Below, piece after piece: positions 1-9,168 of a DNA stretch of 64,000 nt; position 1 is the first letter of the stretch; every line of letters starts with the position of its first letter. The notes below the pieces were generated by a model that did no database searches, was not told the DNA's origin, and saw only the letters and a list, made by a program, of their open reading frames with translations. The position numbers were made by a program, and so were the translations under genes. Source of the stretch: an uncultured Clostridia bacterium (lineage in GTDB: Bacteria > Bacillota > Clostridia > Christensenellales > Borkfalkiaceae); the NCBI GenBank assembly GCA_947589085.1, contig CANPZD010000001.1:62001-126000 (forward strand). The letters run 5' to 3'.

Positions 1-2
1 GC

Positions 3-3000
3 TTCCTCGGCCTCGGGATCGCGATCGGCGACGCTTCGAAGCCTTCCGTGAAGGCGGATTTCAACACCGCCGTCTATTACGACGAGATCCCGACGCTCAC
101 GGGCGAATTTTACCGGCTGATGGATTTCGTCGAGCTTCTCGGCTATGCGGGCGACGCGATCGCCCTCGTCGCGGAACCCAATCTCACCGCAAAGGTGGGA
201 GGGACCGTCCTGTCGACGAATCTCGCAATGTACCCGAACGACGGACTTATCTATCAGATTTCGGGCGACATGGAGTACCGTTCCGGCGGCACGTTCCCGA
301 TCCGCCTCGATATGGATCAAAATGTCGTCGAGGTGAGCGCCGATCTCTTCGTGCACTTCAAGCTTCTGATCGAGGCGGGCACGCAAAAGACCATGGTGAA
401 CGACGTTCTGACGGATACGACGCCCAAGAACATCTATCTCGATATCTTCATCACCGACTGCGACCTTTCGGGAGAACAGAACGGGGAGCTTGACTTCTTC
501 GTTACGATTTCCGAAGTGGGAGAGGGGAATGTCGGCTACGATCCGCTCAAGCTCTATGCGCCGGCCAAGGAGATCCTGACCATTCTCTCGGGTGCGGCCT
601 CGATCCTCGGACTGGACAGCGTGACGTATCTCAACGAATATCTCATCGCGCCGCTGCTCGACGGCGATATGGTCGCCCGTTTCAGGGGACTGGGCGCGAG
701 CCTTGTGCCGACCATCCTCGATCTGCTCATCAAAGACGAGGATCCCGCGGAGAACGTCGGCAAGATCGCGAACGGCATTGAGATCCCCGCGGAGGCTTTC
801 GGTTTGAAATTCGGCGACGTGCAGCTTCGCTTTTCGTCCGAACAGGACGGCGACGCTTCTTTCCTCGCCGCGCTCGGCGTGACGACCTCCAAGGAAGAGG
901 CGGAGGGCGAAAAGACGTACACCAAGACGACCGATCTCGCCTTCCGTTTCTCGCGCGTTGACTCCGGGGAGAAGAAACCCGCGGATCTTACGGGATTCTT
1001 CGATATCGAAGGCGTCGACGAGCTTCTCATCGCGCTCGGCAGAACGGCGACCCACCTTGCGACGGAAGATGAGGTGATAGCGGGCATCGCCCAAGAAGGG
1101 GAGTACGTTCGCAACGACGTGTTCTTCATCGACGGGAAACTGCACCTTGACCTCTCGATCATCGGCATCAATCTCGAGACGATCGAGATCAACGTGGAAG
1201 GCCTCACCGTCAATTTCGACGCCCATAACAAGATCAGCCTGAACGCGAAGCTCTCCTATCAGGGCGTCCACAATGCTCTGGCGGGGCTTGTCGGAAGCAG
1301 CGATATCATTTTGGGCGATACGACGCTCGATCTTACCATCAAGGGCGATATGATGTATTTGCGCCGCACGCAAAAGACCCGCTTCGACGGAAGTACGGAG
1401 AAGGATCTCACGGTGCCCGAAGTCATCTACCGTGCCTTCCCGCTCAAAAACTTCATGAAGGACACTGCGACCATGATGAATCACCTGTGCTTCATGTTCA
1501 ATCTGAGCGAAGCGCTCGTTACGCGTATCATGGAGTTGGTCGGCACGGGCGGTTCGACCCCCGCGGAGAAACCCACCGATCTCGGCGGCCTCCTCGATCG
1601 ATATATCACGAGTTGCACCTATACGCCGCAGGCGCCTACCGACGGCCTTGCCAACCTCATCTACACCCTCGTTTTGAACGGCGCGGGCCTCACGAACAGC
1701 GACAGTTTCGGCGATATTTCCGTTATCCTCGGCGTACAGAAAGGCGTATTGCGCAGTATCGAGATCCCGACGTTCTCCATTGCGAGCGTCGTCAAGATCA
1801 ATGCCAGCCTTGCGCTCCGCAATCCCGAATATGTCTTTGATGACGGCAGCTACGACACGACGGAGAGTATCGCCGACATTCTCGAACAAGCGATGGCGAA
1901 CAAGCTCAAATCGGTCGATTGGCTCGCAACGGCTTATCTCGAAGGACAGCTCGCCAATGTAACCTACGTCCTCGGCGGCGAGGAGATCGGGCACCAGCAG
2001 ATCGTGTTCGACCCTACCACCAAAGAGCTGTATGCCAACTTCTCCTATCCGTCCATCAAGAACTTCCTCGATAAAAATCCGCAGTTCGCGCAGGACGGCT
2101 ATACCTACGAATGGGAGAGGTACGATCCGGCGAACTTCAAGTCGGAGATGACCCTGTATGCAAGGCCGAAAGCCAACGTCTACGATCTGATCTTCATCAT
2201 CGAGCAGGCGGACGCCGAAAAGTACGGGGCTACCGCGGAGCAGCTTGCAGCAGCGGGCTATACATGGGATGCGTCGCGGAACGCTTACATCAAACTGTTC
2301 CGCTGGACGTACGATCCCGAAAACTATATCGAACTTCCCTATGTGACGACGGCCGCGGGGCGCATTATCGGCTTCCTTTGCCCCAACGGGAATCTCCATA
2401 ACGAGGACCACCGCGGGCTTGACTTCTACGACCAGTCCACCGTCGAATACAAGGCGAAATGGAACTATATTGACTACACCGTGACTTTCGATCTCGACAA
2501 CGGGCAGCCTTCCGTGAAACAGACGGGGCACTATGGCGATGCGGTGAACTATCCCGACGCGCCTACCCGCGAAGGCTACACCTTTGCAGGCTGGGATAAG
2601 ACACTGAGCGAGATCAAGGGCAACGAGACCGTCAAGGCAACATGGACTCCTTGCACCTATAAGGTCAAACTCGTCAGCGAGTATCCCATCACATGGACGG
2701 GTTTGAAATTTGTCGAAGAGGACGGCAGGTTCGTCGCGACGATCATGTTTACCTATGATAGCGACGTCGAGCTTCCCAAGAATATCGAATATAATTCCGA
2801 TACCGCGGGCGCAGTCATTCTCAAGGGCTTTATGAAAGACGGCGTGCTCTACTCCGAGTATCTGCCCAACGTTACGGACGAGGCGACCTTTACCGCAGTC
2901 TGGGACGAACGCGGTTTCAAGATCGAGTTCACCGACGAAAGCGGCAACGTCTATGCGACCCGTTATAAGCGCGCGGGCGAAAGCTTCACGCAAAGCGAAC

Positions 3001-5321
3001 TTCCCGATCTCGGCAAGTTGCGCCGAAACGGCTACACCGCCCAATGGGCTATCGATATCGATTCCTTTAAGGCGAGCGAAGATTGCACGATTTCCGTCAA
3101 ATACACGGGCATTACCTACTATATCCATGAATACAGCCTGAAGCGCGTCAACGGATTCGAGGAAATCAAGGGCGACTTCGATTCAGAAGGCATTCAAGGG
3201 ACTTCCTATTGGAGAAAGACGTATGCCTATGTGTATGGCGGCACGCCGCACCCGCTCACCCTCGGCGTGAGCGAGGACGTGCGCGGATTTGATTTCGACG
3301 GCTACTACACCGAACGCTTCGGGCAGGGCACCAAGATCGACCCCGCCGTCATCAACGATGAGATGATCGAAAAGATCTTCAATTTCAGAGTGGGCGACAG
3401 CGAAAACTTCTACGAGCAGAACGTCCTCTTCGCGAATTGGATCGATAACTCCGTCGAGGTCCACCTGTACAGCGACTTTGATTTCACGGGCAGAACGGGA
3501 CACGATATCGACGGGTACTACAAGTCCGTCAAAAAGATGGAAGGGGATTACGATATCTCCGAAGAGACGCTTTCTCTCATCGGCCGTTCCGACCTTCGCC
3601 GCCTCGGCTGGTGGTATCAGGACGACGCGGGGAATTGGTCGGCGATCGTCGATGTTGAAAGATTCCGCAACACCGATCTCAAGACGCAGGCGACTGTCAA
3701 GATCTTCGCCATGTGGATCGAAGATATCGATATAACGATCACGAGCTTCAGCACGAGCAGTTTGCTCGGCGGCGCACAGTACAACATCGGAGGCACGCTC
3801 ACGGGCGGTCTTCCCAGCGGTGTGAACAGCGCCAATATCTATGGAGCGGTCAAGATGGCTCCCACGACCACGGGCTACTACGTGCTGTTCAACAAAGACG
3901 GCAGCACGAGCGACACTCCCGGCGGCAAGCGGGATATCACCGTTACGCGCGATCCCGAAAGTAACGTGGGCACCTTCCAACAGACGGGCATGAACAGCGG
4001 CACGTTCGGCGCGTTCGTGTGGACGGAGCGCGCTTCGTACGGCGGCGTAATCATGCGCATGGAATTTACATATGGGTCCGATTCCATCGTGTTCTACGGC
4101 GGCAACGTCGTCTCGATGGAAACCTTCACCGTCACCTATCATAAGGAAGGCGGCGAAGTCGTAGGGCAAGTCGAAGGGGTACGCACAGGTTATACCGGTA
4201 AATATAATTTGAGCGCCTTCTCCGATTGGGGAGTTACGGCCGCCGACCTTGCCTTCGACAACCGTACGTATGCCGACGAACTTGCCGCGGCGAACAACAT
4301 CGCCTGCCCGCAGGACGGCAGCAGACAGAACGAGGGGGTTTACGAATGGCCGCACAGAGCGATCACGGGCAATGCGGATATCTATCCTTCCTTTGTGCTC
4401 GATCCCGTGACCGTCGTGTTCACGAGTAACTTCAAGTTCTCCAACGCATGGAGGGCAAGCGTAGACGGCAAGACGTTCACCTATACGACGAAGATGCGCC
4501 CGAATTCCACGATCGAGTTTATCGCGAACGGCGTAGTGTTCCAAAGCTATACGGTCGCGGAGGGGAAGCAGAGCCAGACTTTTGCAGTTCCCACCGATCT
4601 TCCTTTGGCGGCGGAAGTGCGCAAGGGTTATTGGACGGAGGAATCGGCAGTCATCGGCGAGTACGGCGCAACGTTCATCGTGCAGTACAGCCCGGATACC
4701 ATCGTCTATTACAGCGAACTTGGCTTTAATGTCACCGCCGGCGGCGGGACCTACGGGCTTGATGCAAAGACGGAATATTCCTTCGAATATTCGAGCGAAC
4801 ACACCTTGATCGTCCCGGACAACAACGCAACGACGATCGACGGCGTCACGTATCGCTTCCTCGGCTGGTACACGAAAGTCAACGGTGTTTGGTCGAAGCT
4901 GGGCGACACTATCTCCATCACGGCATCCGAAGAACCGACTTACGCGTACGCATTGTGGATGAGCGAATTTACAGTGACGGTTACGCAGGCTACCGCGAAA
5001 TATAATTGGAATGTCAGTTACGATTACACGATCGCCGCGTCCGTCAGCGGCGGAGAGCTCGTCGGCGCCTTTGCAAACGAAGGAGTTTCGGTCAAGACGA
5101 CGTATCGTTTCTATGCCAACAACAATGCCGAATACGAAGCAGGCACGTCGAACGGAGGGCATACCTATAACGACTACAGGACTTCGGACAGCGTGAGCTT
5201 TAATATTCGCAACATTGCGGGGCAGAACAAGAAACAGGGGCATGCCGTCGTGACGGTGGAGTACACCTATCAAGGAATTACGATTTCCACAGGCGAAGTG
5301 CATGCAGTCAAATCGATCTAA
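3..5321 (+). CDS. Giant secreted/surface protein with InlB-type B-repeats (5' end outside window)
   Basis: The frame is open to the left edge, so the GTG at 48 in the ORF track is not a real start and this is the C-terminal part of a longer protein. At least 1,772 residues are visible. The first roughly 750 residues are beta-rich and resemble no family I know. From about residue 810 there is a classic Listeria-Bacteroides B-repeat, with 'YTVTFDLDNGQ' leading into 'REGYTFAGWDKT' and ending 'VKATWTP'. More diverged copies follow, for example 'FLGWYTKVNGVW' near residue 1605. Such repeats are known from internalins and gut Firmicutes surface adhesins. I see no LPXTG signal, SLH domain or C-terminal membrane segment, so anchoring must be N-terminal or the protein is released. 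A strong terminator follows the stop. Function is inferred from the repeats only. Confidence 0.85.
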   Translation, partial: FLGLGIAIGDASKPSVKADFNTAVYYDEIPTLTGEFYRLMDFVELLGYAGDAIALVAEPNLTAKVGGTVLSTNLAMYPNDGLIYQISGDMEYRSGGTFPIRLDMDQNVVEVSADLFVHFKLLIEAGTQKTMVNDVLTDTTPKNIYLDIFITDCDLSGEQNGELDFFVTISEVGEGNVGYDPLKLYAPAKEILTILSGAASILGLDSVTYLNEYLIAPLLDGDMVARFRGLGASLVPTILDLLIKDEDPAENVGKIANGIEIPAEAFGLKFGDVQLRFSSEQDGDASFLAALGVTTSKEEAEGEKTYTKTTDLAFRFSRVDSGEKKPADLTGFFDIEGVDELLIALGRTATHLATEDEVIAGIAQEGEYVRNDVFFIDGKLHLDLSIIGINLETIEINVEGLTVNFDAHNKISLNAKLSYQGVHNALAGLVGSSDIILGDTTLDLTIKGDMMYLRRTQKTRFDGSTEKDLTVPEVIYRAFPLKNFMKDTATMMNHLCFMFNLSEALVTRIMELVGTGGSTPAEKPTDLGGLLDRYITSCTYTPQAPTDGLANLIYTLVLNGAGLTNSDSFGDISVILGVQKGVLRSIEIPTFSIASVVKINASLALRNPEYVFDDGSYDTTESIADILEQAMANKLKSVDWLATAYLEGQLANVTYVLGGEEIGHQQIVFDPTTKELYANFSYPSIKNFLDKNPQFAQDGYTYEWERYDPANFKSEMTLYARPKANVYDLIFIIEQADAEKYGATAEQLAAAGYTWDASRNAYIKLFRWTYDPENYIELPYVTTAAGRIIGFLCPNGNLHNEDHRGLDFYDQSTVEYKAKWNYIDYTVTFDLDNGQPSVKQTGHYGDAVNYPDAPTREGYTFAGWDKTLSEIKGNETVKATWTPCTYKVKLVSEYPITWTGLKFVEEDGRFVATIMFTYDSDVELPKNIEYNSDTAGAVILKGFMKDGVLYSEYLPNVTDEATFTAVWDERGFKIEFTDESGNVYATRYKRAGESFTQSELPDLGKLRRNGYTAQWAIDIDSFKASEDCTISVKYTGITYYIHEYSLKRVNGFEEIKGDFDSEGIQGTSYWRKTYAYVYGGTPHPLTLGVSEDVRGFDFDGYYTERFGQGTKIDPAVINDEMIEKIFNFRVGDSENFYEQNVLFANWIDNSVEVHLYSDFDFTGRTGHDIDGYYKSVKKMEGDYDISEETLSLIGRSDLRRLGWWYQDDAGNWSAIVDVERFRNTDLKTQATVKIFAMWIEDIDITITSFSTSSLLGGAQYNIGGTLTGGLPSGVNSANIYGAVKMAPTTTGYYVLFNKDGSTSDTPGGKRDITVTRDPESNVGTFQQTGMNSGTFGAFVWTERASYGGVIMRMEFTYGSDSIVFYGGNVVSMETFTVTYHKEGGEVVGQVEGVRTGYTGKYNLSAFSDWGVTAADLAFDNRTYADELAAANNIACPQDGSRQNEGVYEWPHRAITGNADIYPSFVLDPVTVVFTSNFKFSNAWRASVDGKTFTYTTKMRPNSTIEFIANGVVFQSYTVAEGKQSQTFAVPTDLPLAAEVRKGYWTEESAVIGEYGATFIVQYSPDTIVYYSELGFNVTAGGGTYGLDAKTEYSFEYSSEHTLIVPDNNATTIDGVTYRFLGWYTKVNGVWSKLGDTISITASEEPTYAYALWMSEFTVTVTQATAKYNWNVSYDYTIAASVSGGELVGAFANEGVSVKTTYRFYANNNAEYEAGTSNGGHTYNDYRTSDSVSFNIRNIAGQNKKQGHAVVTVEYTYQGITISTGEVHAVKSI

Positions 5322-5327
5322 AAAAGT

Positions 5328-5366
5328 AAGCGCGGGGCTTTTCGCCCCGCGCTTATACTTTTTTCT
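5328..5366 (+). terminator. Rho-independent terminator after the surface protein
   Basis: An 11-bp GC-rich stem (AAGCGCGGGGC / GCCCCGCGCTT) with loop TTTTC starts 7 bases after the stop. It is followed by ATACTTTTTTC. Confidence 0.9.
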
Positions 5367-5404
5367 TTGCTTGCGTGGAACTTGATGCAAACGGTTTACT
5401 GTTC

Positions 5405-5433
5405 TTGCTTTTTTGCCGATTTTGTGCTATACT
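5405..5433 (+). promoter_or_regulatory. SigA-type promoter TTGCTT-17-TATACT
   Basis: TTGCTT at 5405-5410 and TATACT at 5428-5433 are separated by 17 bases. The promoter points to the small ORF at 5503 and then to the helicase gene. It lies in the host-like GC-rich part, upstream of the AT-rich island, so it may have belonged to a gene that has since been truncated. Confidence 0.6.
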
Positions 5434-5502
5434 GCAACGGAACACTGAAAATTGCTATCGATCAGTGAAGGAAGAGGAGAACAAGGCAAAAATTAAAAAG
5501 CT

Positions 5503-5610
5503 GTGAGAATCATCGCAATCGTTTTCGCCATTGTGCTTGCGATTGGGGCAGCACCGTTCTTTTTTCCCGCGCGGCTGATCGCGCGGCCCGAGGCGCCTAT
5601 TTTTAGTTGA
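5503..5610 (+). pseudogene. Possible 5' remnant of a gene with a signal/membrane segment, cut at the AT-rich island
   Basis: A GTG-started frame of 35 codons begins 'MRIIAIVFAIVLAIGAAPFF' and continues with an arginine- and proline-containing tail before TGA at 5608. The N-terminal part looks like a signal peptide or transmembrane helix. The frame has GC-rich host-like codons up to about 5596, where the DNA turns abruptly AT-rich. The clear promoter upstream and the sudden end at the composition boundary suggest the front of a larger gene truncated when the helicase segment arrived. It could also be a real tiny membrane peptide. No convincing Shine-Dalgarno sequence sits at the usual distance. 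The rest of 5367-5673 holds only the promoter and AT-rich leader. Confidence 0.35.
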
Positions 5611-5673
5611 TTAATAAAAATTGTCCTAAATTTAATAATTAAATATCATTGAATTAAAGATAAGGAATATACC

Positions 5674-8658
5674 ATGACCGCTATTCAAAAGATAATTTCA
5701 TATTTTCGCAATAAGAAGATAGCGAAGAAACTTAACTCGCAAATTCAGTGTTGGACAACGCAATTACGCATTTTTGAAATCATTAATTTGGAACAGATGA
5801 TTTTGGATGCAGTTGAAAGTTTGCGTAATCATGATCGATATTCTGCGTTGGTTTGTTCTTTTGATAAGCATTTAAAAGAAGTAGCAGAACATAACAAGAA
5901 AGTGAGTGTTCTGCAAAATTCCTTTAATGATATTTTAAGGAATCATCCCATTAAAACAATTTTGAATAAAATCGATGAATATAGTTTTTCGCTATTGCAG
6001 CAATTTAATAAAACCGCGCTATTGATCGGAGAATATACAATTCCCGATTCTTTTACAGAGAAAAAAAATTATCTTACATATATGCGCGATATAGGAGAAA
6101 TCATTGAAGATTATCCTAAAGTCGTTGAACAATTCAGTTTAATAAGGGATTTTGATGCAATTTCATATTCATTAGGCGATGAGTACATCGACGACGAAAC
6201 GGCAGAAAAAATTTTTGCTCCTGCGCGTACTTTGCTCGATAAGATCAAAACATTCGGATCAAAGTATTATTCTATTCCAAAGCTGGATGAAAAAATTATC
6301 GAGCGCCATAATGAACAATTCATACGCAATCATTTGAAAGATAAAATTTTTGACGATATAAACGGAAAAAGTTTAGATGTAGAACAACGCCGTGCAATTC
6401 TATGCGACTCAAAATCCAATTTAACAATAGCGGGCGCCGGAGCAGGCAAAACCTTAACCATTTGCGGGAAAGTAAAATGGTTGATAGAAACGGGGAAAGC
6501 AAATGAAAACGAGATCCTGCTGCTTTCTTATTCCAAGGCATCAGCTGATGATTTGGCAGAAAAAGTTGCAAGAATGCAATTGGATTTAAAAGTTAAAACT
6601 TTTCACTCATTTGGTTTGGAAGTGCTCACCAGGGCAAATGGGTTCAAGAAGGCAATTGAATCCCAATTTAATGTATATATAAAAAAGTTTTTTGATGAAG
6701 AGATGCAAAATAATCCTCGCCTTGTCGAGCTGGTTTTTCGCTTTTTTTCTTATTACCTTTATTCCGATACTGATGAAACGAAATATGCTACAGAAGGGGA
6801 AAAATTCGAAAATCTTAAAACTTTGGATTACCGCACTCTTAAAGACCGATTAAAAATGCTGAGTAATCATATAGATCAATTCGAAACCATTCAAAAAGAA
6901 TATGTAAAAAGTTACGAAGAATTGGTTTTGGCAAATTTTCTATTTGCAAATGGAATTGCTTATGAATATGAACGAGCTTATGAAGTGGATACGGCTACCT
7001 TGGACAAGCGACAGTATACACCGGATTTTTATTTGACCGATTACCATATTTACTTAGAACATTATGGTGTAGATGAAAATTGGAATACGCCGCAGTATAC
7101 GAAAGCGGAAGAAAAGAACTACCTTGAGAGTATCCAATGGAAAAGAAAAATTCACGAGCAAAATCATACAGTATGTATCGAAACTTATTCATATGAATTT
7201 AAGAACGGCCAAATCTTTAAGAATCTACAACAACGCTTAATCAATAGAGGGGTCAAATTCAAACCTTTGTCCCGCCAGGAAATAATGGATGCGTTCCATT
7301 CCATTTATATGGGACAAGAATTTACTTCTTTGTTCAACTTGATATCGACGTTTATTAATCTATATAAAGCACAATATTCAAACGAAAATGGCTTTCAGAT
7401 TTTGCGAGAACGAAAATTTTCAACGCAATATAATTATGCGCGTGCAATGGCATTCCTCGATATCTGCCAAGCGATTTATGAATATTATATCAAAACTTTA
7501 CGTGCAGAACATAAAATCGATTTTGACGACATGATTTTACAGGCAATTGACGCTTTAAAAGGATTGCCAAACTATAAATACAAATACGTTATTGTAGACG
7601 AATTTCAAGACATATCTCAAAGCAGAACGAAGCTACTAAAAGGAATTTTGTTGCATGGCAATTCAAAACTTTTTGCCGTAGGAGATGATTGGCAGGCTAT
7701 TTATCGTTTCGCCGGTTGTGATATTGGAGTTTTTTTGCATTTCAAAGATTATTTTGAGGGCGCAAGGCTGAATTATATAACTACTACTCACCGGAATTCT
7801 GCGGAATTGCAAGAAATCGTGGAGCCGTTCATTACCGCCAATCCGGAACAATTTGTTAAACATATTCAGTCAATAAAACATGAGAAAATGCCGGTAAGGA
7901 TCATTTACCACGACAACGATCGTCGTTATGCGTTTGTAAAAGCTTTACGGATTATAAATAAAATTGATTCGCAAGCGACGGTGTTGGTATTGGGTAGAAA
8001 TCGTCATGATATTGACTGTATTCTCGATCATAACATAAGACTGGATAAAGAGGGGAAGTTATATTGCAATCAATTCGGAGAAATGAAGATCACTTATAAG
8101 ACGGTACATCAGTCCAAAGGATTAGAAGCTGATTATGTTATTCTTATCAGTGGCGAAAATGCCAGGAACGGATTCCCGAATAAAATGGAAGATGATTGTT
8201 TGTTGGATATGGTACTTGGAAGTAAAAGTAGTTATGAGTTTGCAGAAGAGCGGCGTTTGTTTTATGTCGCTTTGACTCGTACGCGTAACATTGTTTTTAT
8301 TTTGTGCGATATGCAACGCCCGTCCGTTTTTATAACAGAAATAGAATCAAAAGTCAAGAACGAAAATTCGGAATCGCTTTCACGAGATAAAACGAATGAT
8401 CTTTTATGTCCTAAATGCAAATCGGGTAAACTTTTATTGCGTAAAAAGAATATCGACGAATCACAATTTTACGGTTGTTCCAACTATCCTTATTGTCAGT
8501 ATTCTATAAGCGATCTGAAAGCCGTATCAAGGAATAATCGTTGCCCTGATTGTGGTGATTTTTTGGTAATCAGAAAAGGAAGATATGGGAATTTTATCGG
8601 TTGTCACAATTATCCATACTGCAGGTTCACAAGAAAACTTAACGAGTATTCTAAATAA
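5674..8658 (+). CDS. UvrD/HelD-type superfamily 1 helicase with nuclease-like insert and two C-terminal zinc fingers
   Basis: The 994-residue protein carries the SF1A helicase motifs in order: Walker A 'AGAGAGKT' (residues 253-260), motif II 'VDEFQD' (about 641), motif III 'GDDWQAIYRFAG', motif V 'VHQSKGLEADYV' and motif VI 'RLFYVALTRTRN' (about 858). Between motifs Ia and II there is 'YTPDFYLTDYHIYLEHYG', the restriction-endonuclease-like pattern known from helicase IV (HelD) relatives. The C-terminus has two topoisomerase-type C4 zinc knuckles (CPKCKS...CSNYPYC and CPDCGD...CHNYPYC). A role in unwinding DNA for repair or defence is inferred from the family. The gene is strikingly AT-rich compared with every neighbour and lies alone next to a tRNA gene with duplicated tRNA ends, all signs of horizontal transfer. 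ATG at 5674 follows AAGGAAT. Confidence 0.9.
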   Translation: MTAIQKIISYFRNKKIAKKLNSQIQCWTTQLRIFEIINLEQMILDAVESLRNHDRYSALVCSFDKHLKEVAEHNKKVSVLQNSFNDILRNHPIKTILNKIDEYSFSLLQQFNKTALLIGEYTIPDSFTEKKNYLTYMRDIGEIIEDYPKVVEQFSLIRDFDAISYSLGDEYIDDETAEKIFAPARTLLDKIKTFGSKYYSIPKLDEKIIERHNEQFIRNHLKDKIFDDINGKSLDVEQRRAILCDSKSNLTIAGAGAGKTLTICGKVKWLIETGKANENEILLLSYSKASADDLAEKVARMQLDLKVKTFHSFGLEVLTRANGFKKAIESQFNVYIKKFFDEEMQNNPRLVELVFRFFSYYLYSDTDETKYATEGEKFENLKTLDYRTLKDRLKMLSNHIDQFETIQKEYVKSYEELVLANFLFANGIAYEYERAYEVDTATLDKRQYTPDFYLTDYHIYLEHYGVDENWNTPQYTKAEEKNYLESIQWKRKIHEQNHTVCIETYSYEFKNGQIFKNLQQRLINRGVKFKPLSRQEIMDAFHSIYMGQEFTSLFNLISTFINLYKAQYSNENGFQILRERKFSTQYNYARAMAFLDICQAIYEYYIKTLRAEHKIDFDDMILQAIDALKGLPNYKYKYVIVDEFQDISQSRTKLLKGILLHGNSKLFAVGDDWQAIYRFAGCDIGVFLHFKDYFEGARLNYITTTHRNSAELQEIVEPFITANPEQFVKHIQSIKHEKMPVRIIYHDNDRRYAFVKALRIINKIDSQATVLVLGRNRHDIDCILDHNIRLDKEGKLYCNQFGEMKITYKTVHQSKGLEADYVILISGENARNGFPNKMEDDCLLDMVLGSKSSYEFAEERRLFYVALTRTRNIVFILCDMQRPSVFITEIESKVKNENSESLSRDKTNDLLCPKCKSGKLLLRKKNIDESQFYGCSNYPYCQYSISDLKAVSRNNRCPDCGDFLVIRKGRYGNFIGCHNYPYCRFTRKLNEYSK

Positions 8659-8683
8659 TAGTGTCTCTCGGCTTTTATAACAC

Positions 8684-8730
8684 AAAGGAAAAGAGAGGAT
8701 TGTATCCTCTCTTTTCCTTTGGAGCTGATG
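8684..8730. repeat. Direct repeat copy 1: terminator hairpin plus tRNA-Thr 3' end
   Basis: This 47-bp sequence recurs at 8848-8894 with one mismatch. It contains a perfect 16-bp inverted repeat (AAAGGAAAAGAGAGGA and its complement, 8684-8720) followed by the complement of the last bases of tRNA-Thr including CCA. It may also end helicase transcription. A duplicated tRNA 3' end is the usual scar of tyrosine-recombinase integration, although no integrase gene is present. Confidence 0.8.
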
Positions 8731-8812
8731 CCCCGCCCGCATGTTCTGTTATGTTCCAAGGGCGGCACAAGCGCGTAGCGCGAAGTAGCGGACTCGGACC
8801 GCCGACCTCGTC
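8712..8812 (-). pseudogene. Broken duplicate of the 3' half of tRNA-Thr, split by a 56-bp insert
   Basis: On the - strand, bases 8812-8787 repeat the anticodon-arm to T-arm part of tRNA-Thr and 8730-8718 repeat its acceptor 3' strand with CCA. Between them lie 56 unrelated bases (8731-8786) containing the short hairpin element described separately. The 5' half of the tRNA is missing, so no functional tRNA can form. Confidence 0.65.
8762..8788. repeat. Hairpin element, copy A
   Basis: It starts GCGGCACAAGCG and ends CGCGAAGTAG, with a small GCGC self-complementary centre. Two further copies lie at 9028-9058 and 35698-35724, all beside tRNA genes or tRNA fragments. Confidence 0.6.
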
Positions 8813-8847
8813 TCGTCGCCGCACGTCCGCCCATATAAATCATTTCC

Positions 8848-8883
8848 AAAGGAAAAGAGAGGAGTGTATCCTCTCTTTTCCTT

Positions 8884-8894
<11 letters not shown>
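8848..8894. repeat. Direct repeat copy 2: tRNA-Thr 3' end with its terminator hairpin
   Basis: This is the second copy of the 47-bp repeat. Here the tRNA end belongs to the intact tRNA-Thr. The hairpin 8848-8884 has a 16-bp stem, or 19 bp counting the pairing that runs into the CCA end. It lies directly 3' of the tRNA on the - strand and is its likely terminator and processing signal. Confidence 0.8.
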
Positions 8895-8959
<65 letters not shown>

Positions 8960-9027
8960 ATATTATGTTTAACAAATTGCAATTTATGTGCGAACCTGCT
9001 GCCCGCGCGCACGATTCTCTACGAAGC

Positions 9028-9058
9028 GCGGCACGAGCGGACTCTGTCCGCGAAGTAG
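9028..9058. repeat. Hairpin element, copy B, beside a tRNA 5' fragment
   Basis: GCGGCACGAGCGGAC-TCT-GTCCGCGAAGTAG is followed directly by CTACACC, the complement of a tRNA start (GGTGTAG). The centre forms a 6-bp GCGGAC/GTCCGC stem. It lies in the leader of tRNA-Thr. Nothing else identifiable lies in 8960-9096. Confidence 0.6.
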
Positions 9059-9096
9059 CTACACCTTCTTATTTACGAATTGCAATGATCTTATTT

Positions 9097-9125
9097 AGTA
9101 TAGTAAAAACCGCGCCGTTCGTCAA
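9097..9125 (-). promoter_or_regulatory. Promoter for tRNA-Thr, TTGACG-17-TATACT
   Basis: On the - strand TTGACG (9125-9120) and TATACT (9102-9097) are 17 bases apart. The -35 box sits inside the loop of the dapB terminator, so one operon ends where the next transcript begins. Confidence 0.8.
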
Positions 9126-9144
9126 GCGATAACGCGCGGTTTTT
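9105..9144 (-). terminator. Terminator after dapB
   Basis: AAAAACCGCGC pairs with GCGCGGTTTTT over 11 bp around an 18-base loop. It lies 25 bases beyond the dapB stop on the - strand and overlaps the tRNA-Thr promoter. Confidence 0.65.
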
Positions 9145-9168
9145 CAAAATTACCGAGGAAAATTTGGG

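Noticed and set aside
3183-5390. 735-residue ORF on the - strand
   Set aside because: It lies wholly antisense to the B-repeat protein, has no start context and a low-complexity charged composition typical of a GC-rich shadow frame.
5674-8658. Transposase or integrase as part of the AT-rich island
   Set aside because: The single long gene has helicase motifs only. No recombinase motif or terminal inverted repeats were found.
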